Shown here in pieces: positions 1 through 7,506 of a DNA stretch of 64,000 nucleotides. Each line of letters begins with the position of its first letter. Position 1 is the first letter of the stretch. Source of the DNA: JAUNBN01 sp036645935 (GTDB lineage: Bacteria; Bacillota; Clostridia; Oscillospirales; Ruminococcaceae); assembly GCA_036645935.1 (NCBI GenBank), contig JAVXNE010000005.1, forward strand, positions 1 to 64,000, written 5' to 3'. The translations under genes were made by a program, and so were the position numbers. The notes below the pieces were generated by a model that made no database searches, had not been told where the DNA came from, and saw nothing but the letters and a program-made list of their open reading frames with translations.

Positions 1-117
1 TATTCGCAGGCAACAAGCCCTCTCCGCTGCTTAAATAAAATATTTGTGTGACTTTTTGGGGTCACTTAAAGACGCCCATGCCGGTATTATATCTTTTTAA
101 ATTTCAGCTTTTCTGGG

Positions 118-1089
118 CTATTCCTTGACGGCCTCGCTGACAGCAACTGCACAAGCCACTGTGGCTCCGACCATGGGGTTGTTGCCCATGCCTATGAGTC
201 CCATCATTTCGACATGCGCGGGAACCGACGAAGAACCGGCAAACTGCGCGTCCCCATGCATGCGACCCATGCTGTCCGTCAAGCCGTATGACGCGGGACC
301 GGCCGCGACATTATCCGGGTGCAGCGTGCGTCCGGTTCCGCCACCGGAAGCGACCGAGAAATACTTCTTATCGTGCTCTCCCGCCCACTTTTTATAGGTT
401 CCGGCGACGAGATGCTGAAAGCGCACGGGGTTGGTCGAGTTGCCCGTTATCGAGACATCGACTCCCTCTGCCTTCATAATTGCAACGCCTTCGAGCACGT
501 CATTGCAGCCATAGCAGCGAACCGCAGCGCGCTCGCCGTCGCTGAACTTGACCTCGCGGACGATTTTCGCTTCTCCTGTGAAAAAGTCGAAATCGGTCTC
601 GACATAGGTGAATCCGTTTATGCGAGAGATTATATATGCCGCATCTTTGCCGAGTCCGTTAAGAATGACTCGCAGCGGCGTCTTGCGCGCCTTGTTCGCA
701 GTGCGTGCTATTCCGATTGCGCCCTCGGCGGCCGCAAAGCTCTCGTGACCCGCGAGGAAACAGAAGCATTTTGTCTCATCTCTCAGCAGCATCGCTCCGA
801 GATTGCCGTGTCCGAGGCCGACGTTGCGCTGCTCTGCAACCGAGCCGGGGATGCAGAACGCCTCAAGACCCTCACCGATGATTTCGGCGGCCTTATCGGC
901 AACTGTGGCCTTGCGCTTGATCGCTATCGCGGCGCCGAGCGTGTACGCCCACACCGCGTTGTCGAATGCTATGGGCTGAACGCCCTTGACAATGCCCTCA
1001 ATATCGACGCCCTTTTCGTCGCACAGCGCCTTGCACGCTTCAAGCGACTCGAGACCGTTTTCCTTAAGGCAGGCGTCGATCTTCGCCAT
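118..1089 (-). CDS. GGGtGRT protein, partner of an Fe-S scaffold
   Basis: 323 aa. It carries the motif GGGTGRT (in SVASGGGTGRTLHPDN), which names a conserved clostridial family whose biochemical role is not established. The protein is rich in glycine and alanine, has several scattered cysteines (for example RCYGCND), and shows no signal peptide or membrane segment, so it is probably cytoplasmic. The ATG at 1089 was chosen over the upstream in-frame start because AGGAAAG lies just before it. It sits 48 bases downstream of the NifU/IscU-like gene on the same strand, and the two families are commonly found as a pair, so a shared role in Fe-S or metal handling is inferred. The family call is firm; the function is open. 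Confidence 0.85.
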   Translation of the reverse strand: MAKIDACLKENGLESLEACKALCDEKGVDIEGIVKGVQPIAFDNAVWAYTLGAAIAIKRKATVADKAAEIIGEGLEAFCIPGSVAEQRNVGLGHGNLGAMLLRDETKCFCFLAGHESFAAAEGAIGIARTANKARKTPLRVILNGLGKDAAYIISRINGFTYVETDFDFFTGEAKIVREVKFSDGERAAVRCYGCNDVLEGVAIMKAEGVDVSITGNSTNPVRFQHLVAGTYKKWAGEHDKKYFSVASGGGTGRTLHPDNVAAGPASYGLTDSMGRMHGDAQFAGSSSVPAHVEMMGLIGMGNNPMVGATVACAVAVSEAVKE

Positions 1090-1137
1090 TCTTCTTTCCT
1101 TGCCCTCAAAACATACCATTATTCAACGCCCCCTTTC

Positions 1138-1830
1138 TTATTCTTCGCGCGGGTCAATGTACTTCGCCGCGCCTTCATATCTACCATAGGTTCCCACGTT
1201 CTTCTCATAAGCCGTCTTGGGATCGACACCACGACGGATATCCTCGAACATTTTGCCAAATTTGACAAATTTGTATCCGCAAGCCTCATCGTTCTCGTCG
1301 AGCGCTACGGAGAGACAATAGCCCTCCGCCATCTGAAGATAGCGCACGCCCTTGGCCGATGTTGAGAACATCGTGCCGACCTGTGAGCAAAGACCCTTGC
1401 CGAGATCTTCAAGAGACGCGCCGATAGGCAAGCCGCCCTCTGAAAATGCTGTCTGACTGCGTCCGTAGACGAGTTGCAGAAATATCTCGCGCATCGCGAC
1501 GTTTATCGAGTCGCACACAAGATCGGTGTTGAGCGCTTCGAGCAGCGTCTTGCCGGGAAGAATTTCGGCAGCCATGGCAGCCGAATGGGTCATTCCGGAG
1601 CATCCGAGGGTTTCGACGAGCGCTTCTTCGATTATTCCGTTCTTTACGTTGAGCGTCAGTTTGCAGGCTCCCTGCTGCGGCGCGCAAGCGCCAATTCCGT
1701 GGGAAAGCCCCGAGATATCGCTGATTTGGTACGCCTTGACCCAGCGTCCCTCCTCGGGAATAGGCGCCGGTCCGTGCTTTGGTCCTTTTGCAACAGAGCA
1801 CATCTCTTCAACTTCGTGCGAGCAGTTCAT
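1138..1830 (-). CDS. Iron-sulfur cluster assembly scaffold protein (NifU/IscU-like)
   Basis: 230 aa. The central part resembles the IscU/NifU N-terminal fold, with the cluster-loop sequence ETLGCSGMTHSAAMAAEIL. The family assembles and transfers Fe-S clusters in the cytoplasm. Compared with classical IscU (about 130 aa) it is longer, with an N-terminal extension holding CSHEVEEMCS and a C-terminal tail ending in YIDPREE. The other two IscU ligand cysteines are not obvious, so it may not be a standard scaffold. The start at 1830 follows AAAGGAG with good spacing; an upstream in-frame start lacks a site. It is the first gene of a two-gene unit with the GGGtGRT protein, behind a good promoter at 1871-1899 overlapped by a dyad. 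Confidence 0.85.
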   Translation of the reverse strand: MNCSHEVEEMCSVAKGPKHGPAPIPEEGRWVKAYQISDISGLSHGIGACAPQQGACKLTLNVKNGIIEEALVETLGCSGMTHSAAMAAEILPGKTLLEALNTDLVCDSINVAMREIFLQLVYGRSQTAFSEGGLPIGASLEDLGKGLCSQVGTMFSTSAKGVRYLQMAEGYCLSVALDENDEACGYKFVKFGKMFEDIRRGVDPKTAYEKNVGTYGRYEGAAKYIDPREE

Positions 1831-1858
1831 ATTTTTCTCCTTTCGGTTGTTCACATAC

Positions 1859-1877
1859 ATATACTTGAATAGTATAT
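1859..1877. promoter_or_regulatory. Dyad overlapping the -10 region of the Fe-S scaffold gene
   Basis: ATATACT (1859-1865) and AGTATAT (1871-1877) form a 7-bp dyad with a 5-base spacer. It covers the -10 element and expected start point of the minus-strand promoter. Placement suggests a repressor site. An Rrf2/IscR-type regulator would make sense for an Fe-S gene, but the protein is not identified. Confidence 0.4.
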
Positions 1878-1899
1878 CCTGTGATTGCTGCTATTTCAA
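1871..1899 (-). promoter_or_regulatory. Promoter of the Fe-S scaffold / GGGtGRT unit
   Basis: On the minus strand TTGAAA (1894-1899) is followed after exactly 17 bases by TATACT (1871-1876), a good sigma-A-type promoter about 40 bases upstream of the start codon. Confidence 0.6.
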
Positions 1900-1950
1900 G
1901 TAAATAATTGTTATTATAATGTCAATAAAGCGAATCTTTGTCGTTTATAT

Positions 1951-1979
1951 TTGACACGGAAGCTGTGCGAGGGTAAAAT
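1951..1979 (+). promoter_or_regulatory. Promoter of secA
   Basis: TTGACA (1951-1956), a 17-base spacer, then TAAAAT (1974-1979). The -35 is consensus and the -10 matches five of six. The resulting leader before secA would be about 100 bases. Confidence 0.6.
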
Positions 1980-2086
1980 CATATCTATTGTACATGCTCT
2001 CATTTTCGGAGATGGTGTCCGCGTTTAGAACAGCGGCATGGATTCCCATCATTTTTTCAATAATCCTAATTCAAGAGGTTAATTAA

Positions 2087-4825
2087 ATGTCTTTCATGGA
2101 AAAAATCTTCGGCTCTGCGAGCAGCAAGGCGCTCAAAAAGCTCACACCCATCTCAAAGCTTGTGCTCGAGCTTGAGGAAAAATACACCGCGCTGTCAGAC
2201 GACGAGCTGCGCGCAGTCACTCCTGCGCTCAAAGCGCGGCTCGCGGCGGGAGAGACTCTCGACGACATTCTGCCTGACGCGTTTGCCGCCTGCCGAGAGG
2301 CCTCCTGGCGCGTGCTTGACATGAAGCACTTTCCCGTCCAGATCATCGGTGCTCTTGTGCTCCACAACGGCATGATTGCAGAGATGAAAACCGGCGAGGG
2401 CAAAACGCTCGTCGCGACGCTGCCCGCCTACCTCAACGCGCTCACGGGAGAGGGTGTGCATATCGTCACCGTCAACGACTACCTCGCGCGACGCGACAGC
2501 GAGTGGATGGGAAAGGTATATAACTTCCTAGGAATGTCCGTCGGGCTGATCGTCGCGGGAATCGATGGAGAGACGCGAAAAAAAGCCTATAACGCCGACA
2601 TAACTTACGGCACCAACAACGAATTCGGCTTTGACTATCTGCGTGATAACATGGTGACCCAAATCTCACAGAAATCACAGCGCGGTCACGCCTATGCCAT
2701 CGTCGACGAGGTCGACTCAATCCTCATTGACGAAGCGCGCACTCCGCTCATAATTTCAGGCGCGGGCGAGCGCTCGACCGATTTATACAAGCGCGCCGAC
2801 CAATTTGCAAAAACTCTTCGCATGACAAAGGTCACCGAAACCGACGACAAAACCGAGCTTGAAGAGCTTTCGGGCGACGTCGTGATCGACGAGAAAGCAA
2901 AGAGCTGCTCGCTCACTCAAAACGGCATTGAGAAAGCTCAGAAGTTTTTTAGTATTTCCAATCTCTCTGACCCTGAAAACATGACGCTCTCACATCACAT
3001 CAATCAGGCTATCCGCGCCAACGGAATCATGAAGCTCGATGTGGATTATGTGGTCAAAGACGGAGAGGTCATCATCGTTGACGAGTTCACAGGGCGGCTG
3101 ATGATCGGACGCCGCTACAATGAAGGGCTTCATCAGGCAATCGAGGCCAAAGAAAACGTCCATGTCGCACGCGAGAGCAAGACGCTCGCGACGATAACTT
3201 TTCAGAATTACTTTCGCATGTACAAAAAGCTCTCCGGCATGACAGGCACTGCTCTCACCGAGGCGGACGAGTTCCTCGAAATCTACGGATTGGACGTCGT
3301 CGAGGTTCCGACCAACAAACCGATGGTTCGCATGGATCAGGACGACTCCGTTTACAAGACCGAAGCGGGCAAGTTGCGCGCCGTGGTAGATCAAGTCGTT
3401 GAGTGTCACAAAAAAGGCCAGCCGGTGCTCGTCGGAACGATTAGCATCGAAAAATCCGAGCTGCTCAGCAAGATGATCGCGCGGCGCGGAATCAAGCATG
3501 AGGTCTTAAACGCAAAGTTTCATGAAAAAGAAGCCGCGATCGTCGCACAGGCGGGCAAGCCCGGAGCTGTGACAATAGCGACCAACATGGCAGGACGAGG
3601 CACCGACATAATGCTCGGCGGAAACGCCGAGTATATGGCAAAAAACGACATGCATAAACGTGGTTGCTCGGACGAGGAGATCGCCGCGGCAACGAGCTAT
3701 TACAGCACTGACGATGAGAGCATTCTCGCGCTTCGCGAGGAGTTCAAACAGCTCAACGAGCGTTACCGCAACGAGACAGCTCCAAATGCCACCGAGGTGA
3801 CGGATTCCGGAGGACTGTTTATAATCGGCACAGAGCGTCATGAGAGCCGTCGAATAGACAACCAGCTTCGCGGGCGTTCCGGACGCCAGGGAGATCCTGG
3901 AGAAAGCCGATTTTATCTCTCTCTTGAGGACGATCTCATGCGGTTGTTCGGCGGCGAGCGCCTGGCGCTCGTCATGGACAGCCTCAAGGTTGACGAGGAC
4001 ACTCCAATAGAGAACAAGATGCTGACAGGTGTCATCGAGAGCAGCCAAAAAAAGGTTGAGGGACGCAACTTCGGAATACGCAAGAACGTCCTCAACTACG
4101 ACGACGTCATGAACCGTCAGCGCGAGACTATCTACGGACAGCGCGACATGGTGCTCGAGGGCGCGAATCTTCGCGAGCGAATACTGGAAATGATCGACGA
4201 ATCGATTTCCAACAACGTCGCGCTCTTCCTCGGAGACGCCGAGGACAACCGCGATTGGAATCTTCAGGGACTGAGATCCCATTATCTCGGGTGGCTGACG
4301 ACCGAACGCGACCTGCGATATAACGACGAGCAGCTGTCCAAAATGAATCAGCAGGACGTCATCGAAGATCTCATTTTCAAAGCGCACACAAAGTATGATG
4401 AGAAAGAATCCAGGCTCGGTTCCGACAACATGCGTCTGCTCGAGCGGCTTGTCATGCTGCGCGTTGTCGACACAAAGTGGATGAATCACATCGACGATAT
4501 GGATGAGCTGAGAAAATCGATTCATCTGCGCTCTTATGCGCAAAAAAACCCCGTTGTTGAGTACCGCATCGAGGGTTACAATATGTTTGATGAGATGGTG
4601 GAGGCGATACGCGAGGACACCGCTAAGCTTATGCTGACGGCCGAGCTCGTGATGGCTCAAAAAGAGGCTGCAAAAACAACTGAAGGCGCCGCCGCAATCG
4701 GTTCGGATGGAACCGAACAAAAACGTCCCGAACGCAAGAGCGCAAAGGACAAAGTCGGCCGCAACGATCCCTGTCCATGCGGCAGCGGTTTAAAGTATAA
4801 AAAGTGCTGTGGCAAAGACGCTTAA
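2087..4825 (+). CDS. secA: Preprotein translocase ATPase SecA
   Basis: 912 aa, the usual full length. SecA is the ATP-driven motor that pushes unfolded secretory proteins through SecYEG at the membrane. The Walker A motif MKTGEGKTLVA lies near residue 105, the DEAD-like Walker B is DEVDSILIDEARTP near residue 207, and helicase motif VI reads QLRGRSGRQGDPG. The extreme C-terminus is an intact zinc-binding SEC-C domain, GRNDPCPCGSGLKYKKCCG, used for SecB or lipid contact in other bacteria. The start follows AAGAGG. It is transcribed alone from 1951-1979 and followed by a hairpin at 4853-4880. Nothing unusual is seen. Confidence 0.98.
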   Translation: MSFMEKIFGSASSKALKKLTPISKLVLELEEKYTALSDDELRAVTPALKARLAAGETLDDILPDAFAACREASWRVLDMKHFPVQIIGALVLHNGMIAEMKTGEGKTLVATLPAYLNALTGEGVHIVTVNDYLARRDSEWMGKVYNFLGMSVGLIVAGIDGETRKKAYNADITYGTNNEFGFDYLRDNMVTQISQKSQRGHAYAIVDEVDSILIDEARTPLIISGAGERSTDLYKRADQFAKTLRMTKVTETDDKTELEELSGDVVIDEKAKSCSLTQNGIEKAQKFFSISNLSDPENMTLSHHINQAIRANGIMKLDVDYVVKDGEVIIVDEFTGRLMIGRRYNEGLHQAIEAKENVHVARESKTLATITFQNYFRMYKKLSGMTGTALTEADEFLEIYGLDVVEVPTNKPMVRMDQDDSVYKTEAGKLRAVVDQVVECHKKGQPVLVGTISIEKSELLSKMIARRGIKHEVLNAKFHEKEAAIVAQAGKPGAVTIATNMAGRGTDIMLGGNAEYMAKNDMHKRGCSDEEIAAATSYYSTDDESILALREEFKQLNERYRNETAPNATEVTDSGGLFIIGTERHESRRIDNQLRGRSGRQGDPGESRFYLSLEDDLMRLFGGERLALVMDSLKVDEDTPIENKMLTGVIESSQKKVEGRNFGIRKNVLNYDDVMNRQRETIYGQRDMVLEGANLRERILEMIDESISNNVALFLGDAEDNRDWNLQGLRSHYLGWLTTERDLRYNDEQLSKMNQQDVIEDLIFKAHTKYDEKESRLGSDNMRLLERLVMLRVVDTKWMNHIDDMDELRKSIHLRSYAQKNPVVEYRIEGYNMFDEMVEAIREDTAKLMLTAELVMAQKEAAKTTEGAAAIGSDGTEQKRPERKSAKDKVGRNDPCPCGSGLKYKKCCGKDA

Positions 4826-5277
4826 ACAGCTTTAAGTCTGCGCCGCACAAAACAGCTCCCTGCCTGTTGGCGGGGAGCTGTGGATTGTACTGTGAAAGCG
4901 CAGAATTGATCTCGCACATGAAATTCGTTCTCTGCGCTGCGTCGGAGCGCAGAATGTAAGAACCCTTCACCGCCAACGGAATCGCATCGTCTCTTGCATT
5001 GAAGTCGACACAACACGGAAATCAGCGCGACTTGGATTCGGAAAATCGGTCAACGAATGGATGTACAAGCGCTGTGAAACCAACGTCATGCGACGATTTC
5101 GCCTTTGGATTCGGCTTACAGAACCGTCATCGTCCTCATTCTCATATTGCGCGGTCAAAAAACACATCTGTATATCGGATCATTACATCTTGAGTTAACC
5201 GCGCAGTTCCCACTTATTCAGGCTGTCTGCATTCATCTGAAACGACACCAAAACACAGATTTCACCAACCGTCGGCG
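4826..5277. other. Intergenic region after secA
   Basis: Apart from the hairpin at 4853-4880 I see no gene, promoter or RNA here. Short open frames on both strands lack ribosome sites and recognisable sequence. It separates convergent genes (secA plus, XRE regulator minus). Confidence 0.5.
4853..4880 (+). terminator. Hairpin downstream of secA
   Basis: CAGCTCCC (4853-4860) pairs with GGGAGCTG (4873-4880) around a 12-base loop, 28 bases after the secA stop. There is no clear T-run afterwards, so termination is probable but not certain. Confidence 0.5.
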
Positions 5278-5970
5278 CTATTTGTGCATATTCTTTTCGG
5301 TTTGTTGAATGAGCATGAAGAGCGAGGACGCAAGCTGGGGATATTCGCTCGCTATTTTTTCTGTGGTGAGCTGAAGCTTGTCCATTCCATCAACCGCGAC
5401 TACATCGGGCACTTTTTCTCCCGATAACATCGCGCCGACCCTCGCCTCGCTCACGTTCATCGCAGCATCGGCATAACCCGACCACAGCTGTTTGGGTATC
5501 GAAAACATGCTCTCTGGGTTTTTGGGGTTGGATGCGTAAACCGCACGAAAAATCTTGTAAAACGCCGTCATCAGATAGTTTGAAATCTCCCCGACAAGGC
5601 TGTTGTCCGGAGCCTTTAAAAGCAAATCGTAAAGCACGGCGAGAGAGTTTGCAAGCAATTTTTTGTTGAGTATCGGGAGCACGCTCCCGCGATAATGTGC
5701 GTCGCCGCTCGGGTCACCTTCCGGAAGCTCTTCGGCCGTCAGTGTAAGTCCGCTGCGATCAGGAGAACGTCCGAGCAGATAGTCACAGGAAACGCCGTAG
5801 AAATCAGATGCGCGTACGACAAAATCGAGCCCACACTCCCGGATACCTTTTTCGTAGTGGGAGAGCAACGCCTGTGACACGCCGAGACTCGCAGCCGCTT
5901 CTTTCTGCGTTATGCCGCGCTCTTTGCGCAAAAGTGTCAGTATTCTGTTGAAGCTATCCGCATCGGGCAT
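5278..5970 (-). CDS. XRE-family helix-turn-helix regulator
   Basis: 230 aa. Residues about 7-65 form an HTH_3/Cro-CI DNA-binding domain (LRKERGITQKEAAASLGVSQ, then LLSHYEKG and YLLGRSPDR). The remaining ~160 residues contain SGDAHYRGSVLPILNKK and are mostly helical, resembling a helical sensor or oligomerisation domain, but I do not recognise a named family. The start follows AAGGGA. It has its own promoter at 6021-6049 and is divergent from the histidine phosphatase gene, so it may regulate itself or that neighbour; this is inference only. It is probably a cytoplasmic transcription factor. Confidence 0.85.
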   Translation of the reverse strand: MPDADSFNRILTLLRKERGITQKEAAASLGVSQALLSHYEKGIRECGLDFVVRASDFYGVSCDYLLGRSPDRSGLTLTAEELPEGDPSGDAHYRGSVLPILNKKLLANSLAVLYDLLLKAPDNSLVGEISNYLMTAFYKIFRAVYASNPKNPESMFSIPKQLWSGYADAAMNVSEARVGAMLSGEKVPDVVAVDGMDKLQLTTEKIASEYPQLASSLFMLIQQTEKNMHK

Positions 5971-6020
5971 TATGAATTATCCCTTCGAGAGTGGCCTGTT
6001 GAATACAGCCAGTATAGACG

Positions 6021-6049
6021 ATTATATATTACCTCTTGCGTTTTGTAAA
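6021..6049 (-). promoter_or_regulatory. Promoter of the XRE regulator
   Basis: On the minus strand TTTACA (6044-6049), 17 bases, TATAAT (6021-6026). It lies about 50 bases upstream of the XRE start codon. Confidence 0.6.
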
Positions 6050-6054
6050 GCAAT

Positions 6055-6076
6055 AAAACCTCTTTTTCGAGGTTTT
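6055..6076. promoter_or_regulatory. Dyad between the XRE and phosphatase genes
   Basis: AAAACCTC (6055-6062) and GAGGTTTT (6069-6076) with a 6-base T-rich loop. It sits between two divergent genes, just upstream of the XRE promoter, so it is more likely an operator than a terminator. Function is unproven. Confidence 0.35.
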
Positions 6077-6114
6077 CCACGTATCTTTATTAATTAAAAT
6101 TGAGGTGTTATATT

Positions 6115-6750
6115 ATGCGAACCTACAAAATCCATCTCGTGCGTCACGGTTACACCAAGGCCAATCTCGACGGAGCTTACTGCGGCTCGACAGATCTCCC
6201 GCTCTGCCCCGAGGGCGAGCGGGATCTATACGACATTCTTTCGGAATGCAGCTACCCCTCGGCCGAGCTTGTGTATGTCAGCCCGCTTGTGCGCGCGAGG
6301 CAGACGGCGGAGATCTTGTGGCCGGAGTGTGAGCAGATAGTCGTGGACGGGCTGCGCGAGGCGTCCTTTGGCCGCTTTGAAGGCAAGACTTTTGCCTCAC
6401 TGCAAGGAGACGAGGAGTTTGAGCGCTGGATTGTTCCCGGAAGCGACTTCAAACCCGATGGTGTTGAGGATCAGAAAAGATTTTTCGAGCGCTGTGTTGC
6501 CGCTTTTCGGTTTGTCGTCGACGACATGATGTCAAAATCCGTGTTCAGCGCGGCAGTAGTCACCCACGCAGGCGTAATCGGAAATGTGCTCGCCGCGCTC
6601 GCCTATCCCAAAAGAGCCCCTTACGACTGGCAGTCACGGCCCGGCTGCGGATTCACTGTCTCCGCCGACCCCACAATCTATCTTCGAGAGCCCGTTGTAG
6701 AGGTCGTCGCCAGCATTCCCGAGGAGGACGAAGATGATGCCCGGGGCTGA
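6115..6750 (+). CDS. Histidine phosphatase family protein (phosphoglycerate mutase-like)
   Basis: 211 aa. The catalytic motif LVRHGYTKAN near the N-terminus provides the phosphorylated histidine. A second conserved histidine lies in VVTHAGVIGNVLAAL, as in the branch-1 histidine phosphatases (cofactor-dependent phosphoglycerate mutase, CobC, broad phosphatases). Short sequence features do not decide the substrate; a small phosphoester phosphatase is most likely. The ATG at 6115 follows GAGGTG. It is a single gene, with no cobalamin genes nearby to support CobC. It ends in an acidic tail (EEDEDDARG). Confidence 0.85.
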   Translation: MRTYKIHLVRHGYTKANLDGAYCGSTDLPLCPEGERDLYDILSECSYPSAELVYVSPLVRARQTAEILWPECEQIVVDGLREASFGRFEGKTFASLQGDEEFERWIVPGSDFKPDGVEDQKRFFERCVAAFRFVVDDMMSKSVFSAAVVTHAGVIGNVLAALAYPKRAPYDWQSRPGCGFTVSADPTIYLREPVVEVVASIPEEDEDDARG

Positions 6751-6888
6751 AAAAAGATTGAGAATTCCCTCACGCTTTTTCACCCGTTCAGACCGTCCGA
6801 AACGTCTGATTTACTCGACATATACACAGTGCACAAAAATTCAATCTCATTTCCGTTCTCACAAAAGTTAAAATAATCACAATTTCAG

Positions 6889-6917
6889 TGGAAATTAAAT
6901 ATTTTGTAATATATAAT
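6889..6917 (+). promoter_or_regulatory. Promoter of the hydrogenase operon
   Basis: TGGAAA (6889-6894), 17 bases, TATAAT (6912-6917). The leader would be about 40 bases. A dyad TGTAT/ATACA (6932-6936 and 6942-6946) lies in the leader just before the ribosome site GGAGG at 6951-6955 and could be an operator; it does not match the usual Rex consensus. Confidence 0.5.
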
Positions 6918-6965
6918 AGCAAAAGCGCGAATGTATTTAACATACAGTTATGGAGGTTTTTCACT

Positions 6966-7451
6966 ATGAGCAAAAGCACTGTACCCTTCAGCGGGACAAC
7001 GGAGCAAGCCGCTGAATTGGAAGCGTACATCAAGGAACATGTGTCCGAACCGGGCACTTTGCTCCCCACGCTTCAAAAAGCTCAGGAGATCTACGGCTAT
7101 CTGCCCATAGAGGTGCAGAAGATGGTTGCGCAAGGACTGAATGTGCCGCTATCTGAAGTCTACGGAGTCTCGACGTTTTACGCGCAGTTCTCACTTTATC
7201 CCAAGGGCGAGAACCGCATTTCCGTCTGTCTCGGAACTGCCTGCTATGTCAAGGGTTCCGGAGATATCTTCACCCGTCTCCAGACCGAGCTGGGAATTGT
7301 TGGCGGCGAATGCACCGCCGATGGCAAGTTCTCGCTCGACGACTGCCGCTGCCTCGGCGCTTGCGGTCTTGCCCCCGTCATGACGATAAACGGAGACGTA
7401 TACGGTCGTCTGACACCTGACATGATCCCCGGAATTCTCGCTAAGTATTGA
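6966..7451 (+). CDS. NuoE-like subunit of NAD-linked [FeFe] hydrogenase (HydC/HndA type)
   Basis: 161 aa. This thioredoxin-fold [2Fe-2S] subunit corresponds to NuoE of complex I. Cluster ligands are visible as CLGTAC and, about 36 residues later, CRCLGAC, giving the family pattern C-x4-C and C-x3-C. It passes electrons within the soluble hydrogenase complex. The ATG at 6966 was chosen because GGAGG precedes it and the upstream extension lacks similarity. It is the first gene of a three-gene operon with a NuoF-like subunit and the catalytic subunit, so the complex should be trimeric (HydABC type). Members of this type can couple NADH and reduced ferredoxin oxidation to H2 formation. Confidence 0.93.
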   Translation: MSKSTVPFSGTTEQAAELEAYIKEHVSEPGTLLPTLQKAQEIYGYLPIEVQKMVAQGLNVPLSEVYGVSTFYAQFSLYPKGENRISVCLGTACYVKGSGDIFTRLQTELGIVGGECTADGKFSLDDCRCLGACGLAPVMTINGDVYGRLTPDMIPGILAKY

Positions 7452-7506
7452 TTCCCGCACGGGAATATACTTGAAGAATCATTAGTTTGAAAGGAATCGA
7501 TACCAT

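Noticed and set aside
319..1365. Long plus-strand open frame (348 codons) across the GGGtGRT region
   Set aside because: It is antisense to two well-supported genes, has no ribosome site and no recognisable protein sequence. It arises from codon bias on the other strand.
3506..4720. 404-codon minus-strand frame inside secA
   Set aside because: Entirely antisense to secA, which has all its motifs intact. No start signal.
6932..6946. Rex-type redox site upstream of the hydrogenase operon
   Set aside because: The dyad TGTAT/ATACA does not match the TTGT...ACAA Rex pattern; kept only as an unassigned dyad.
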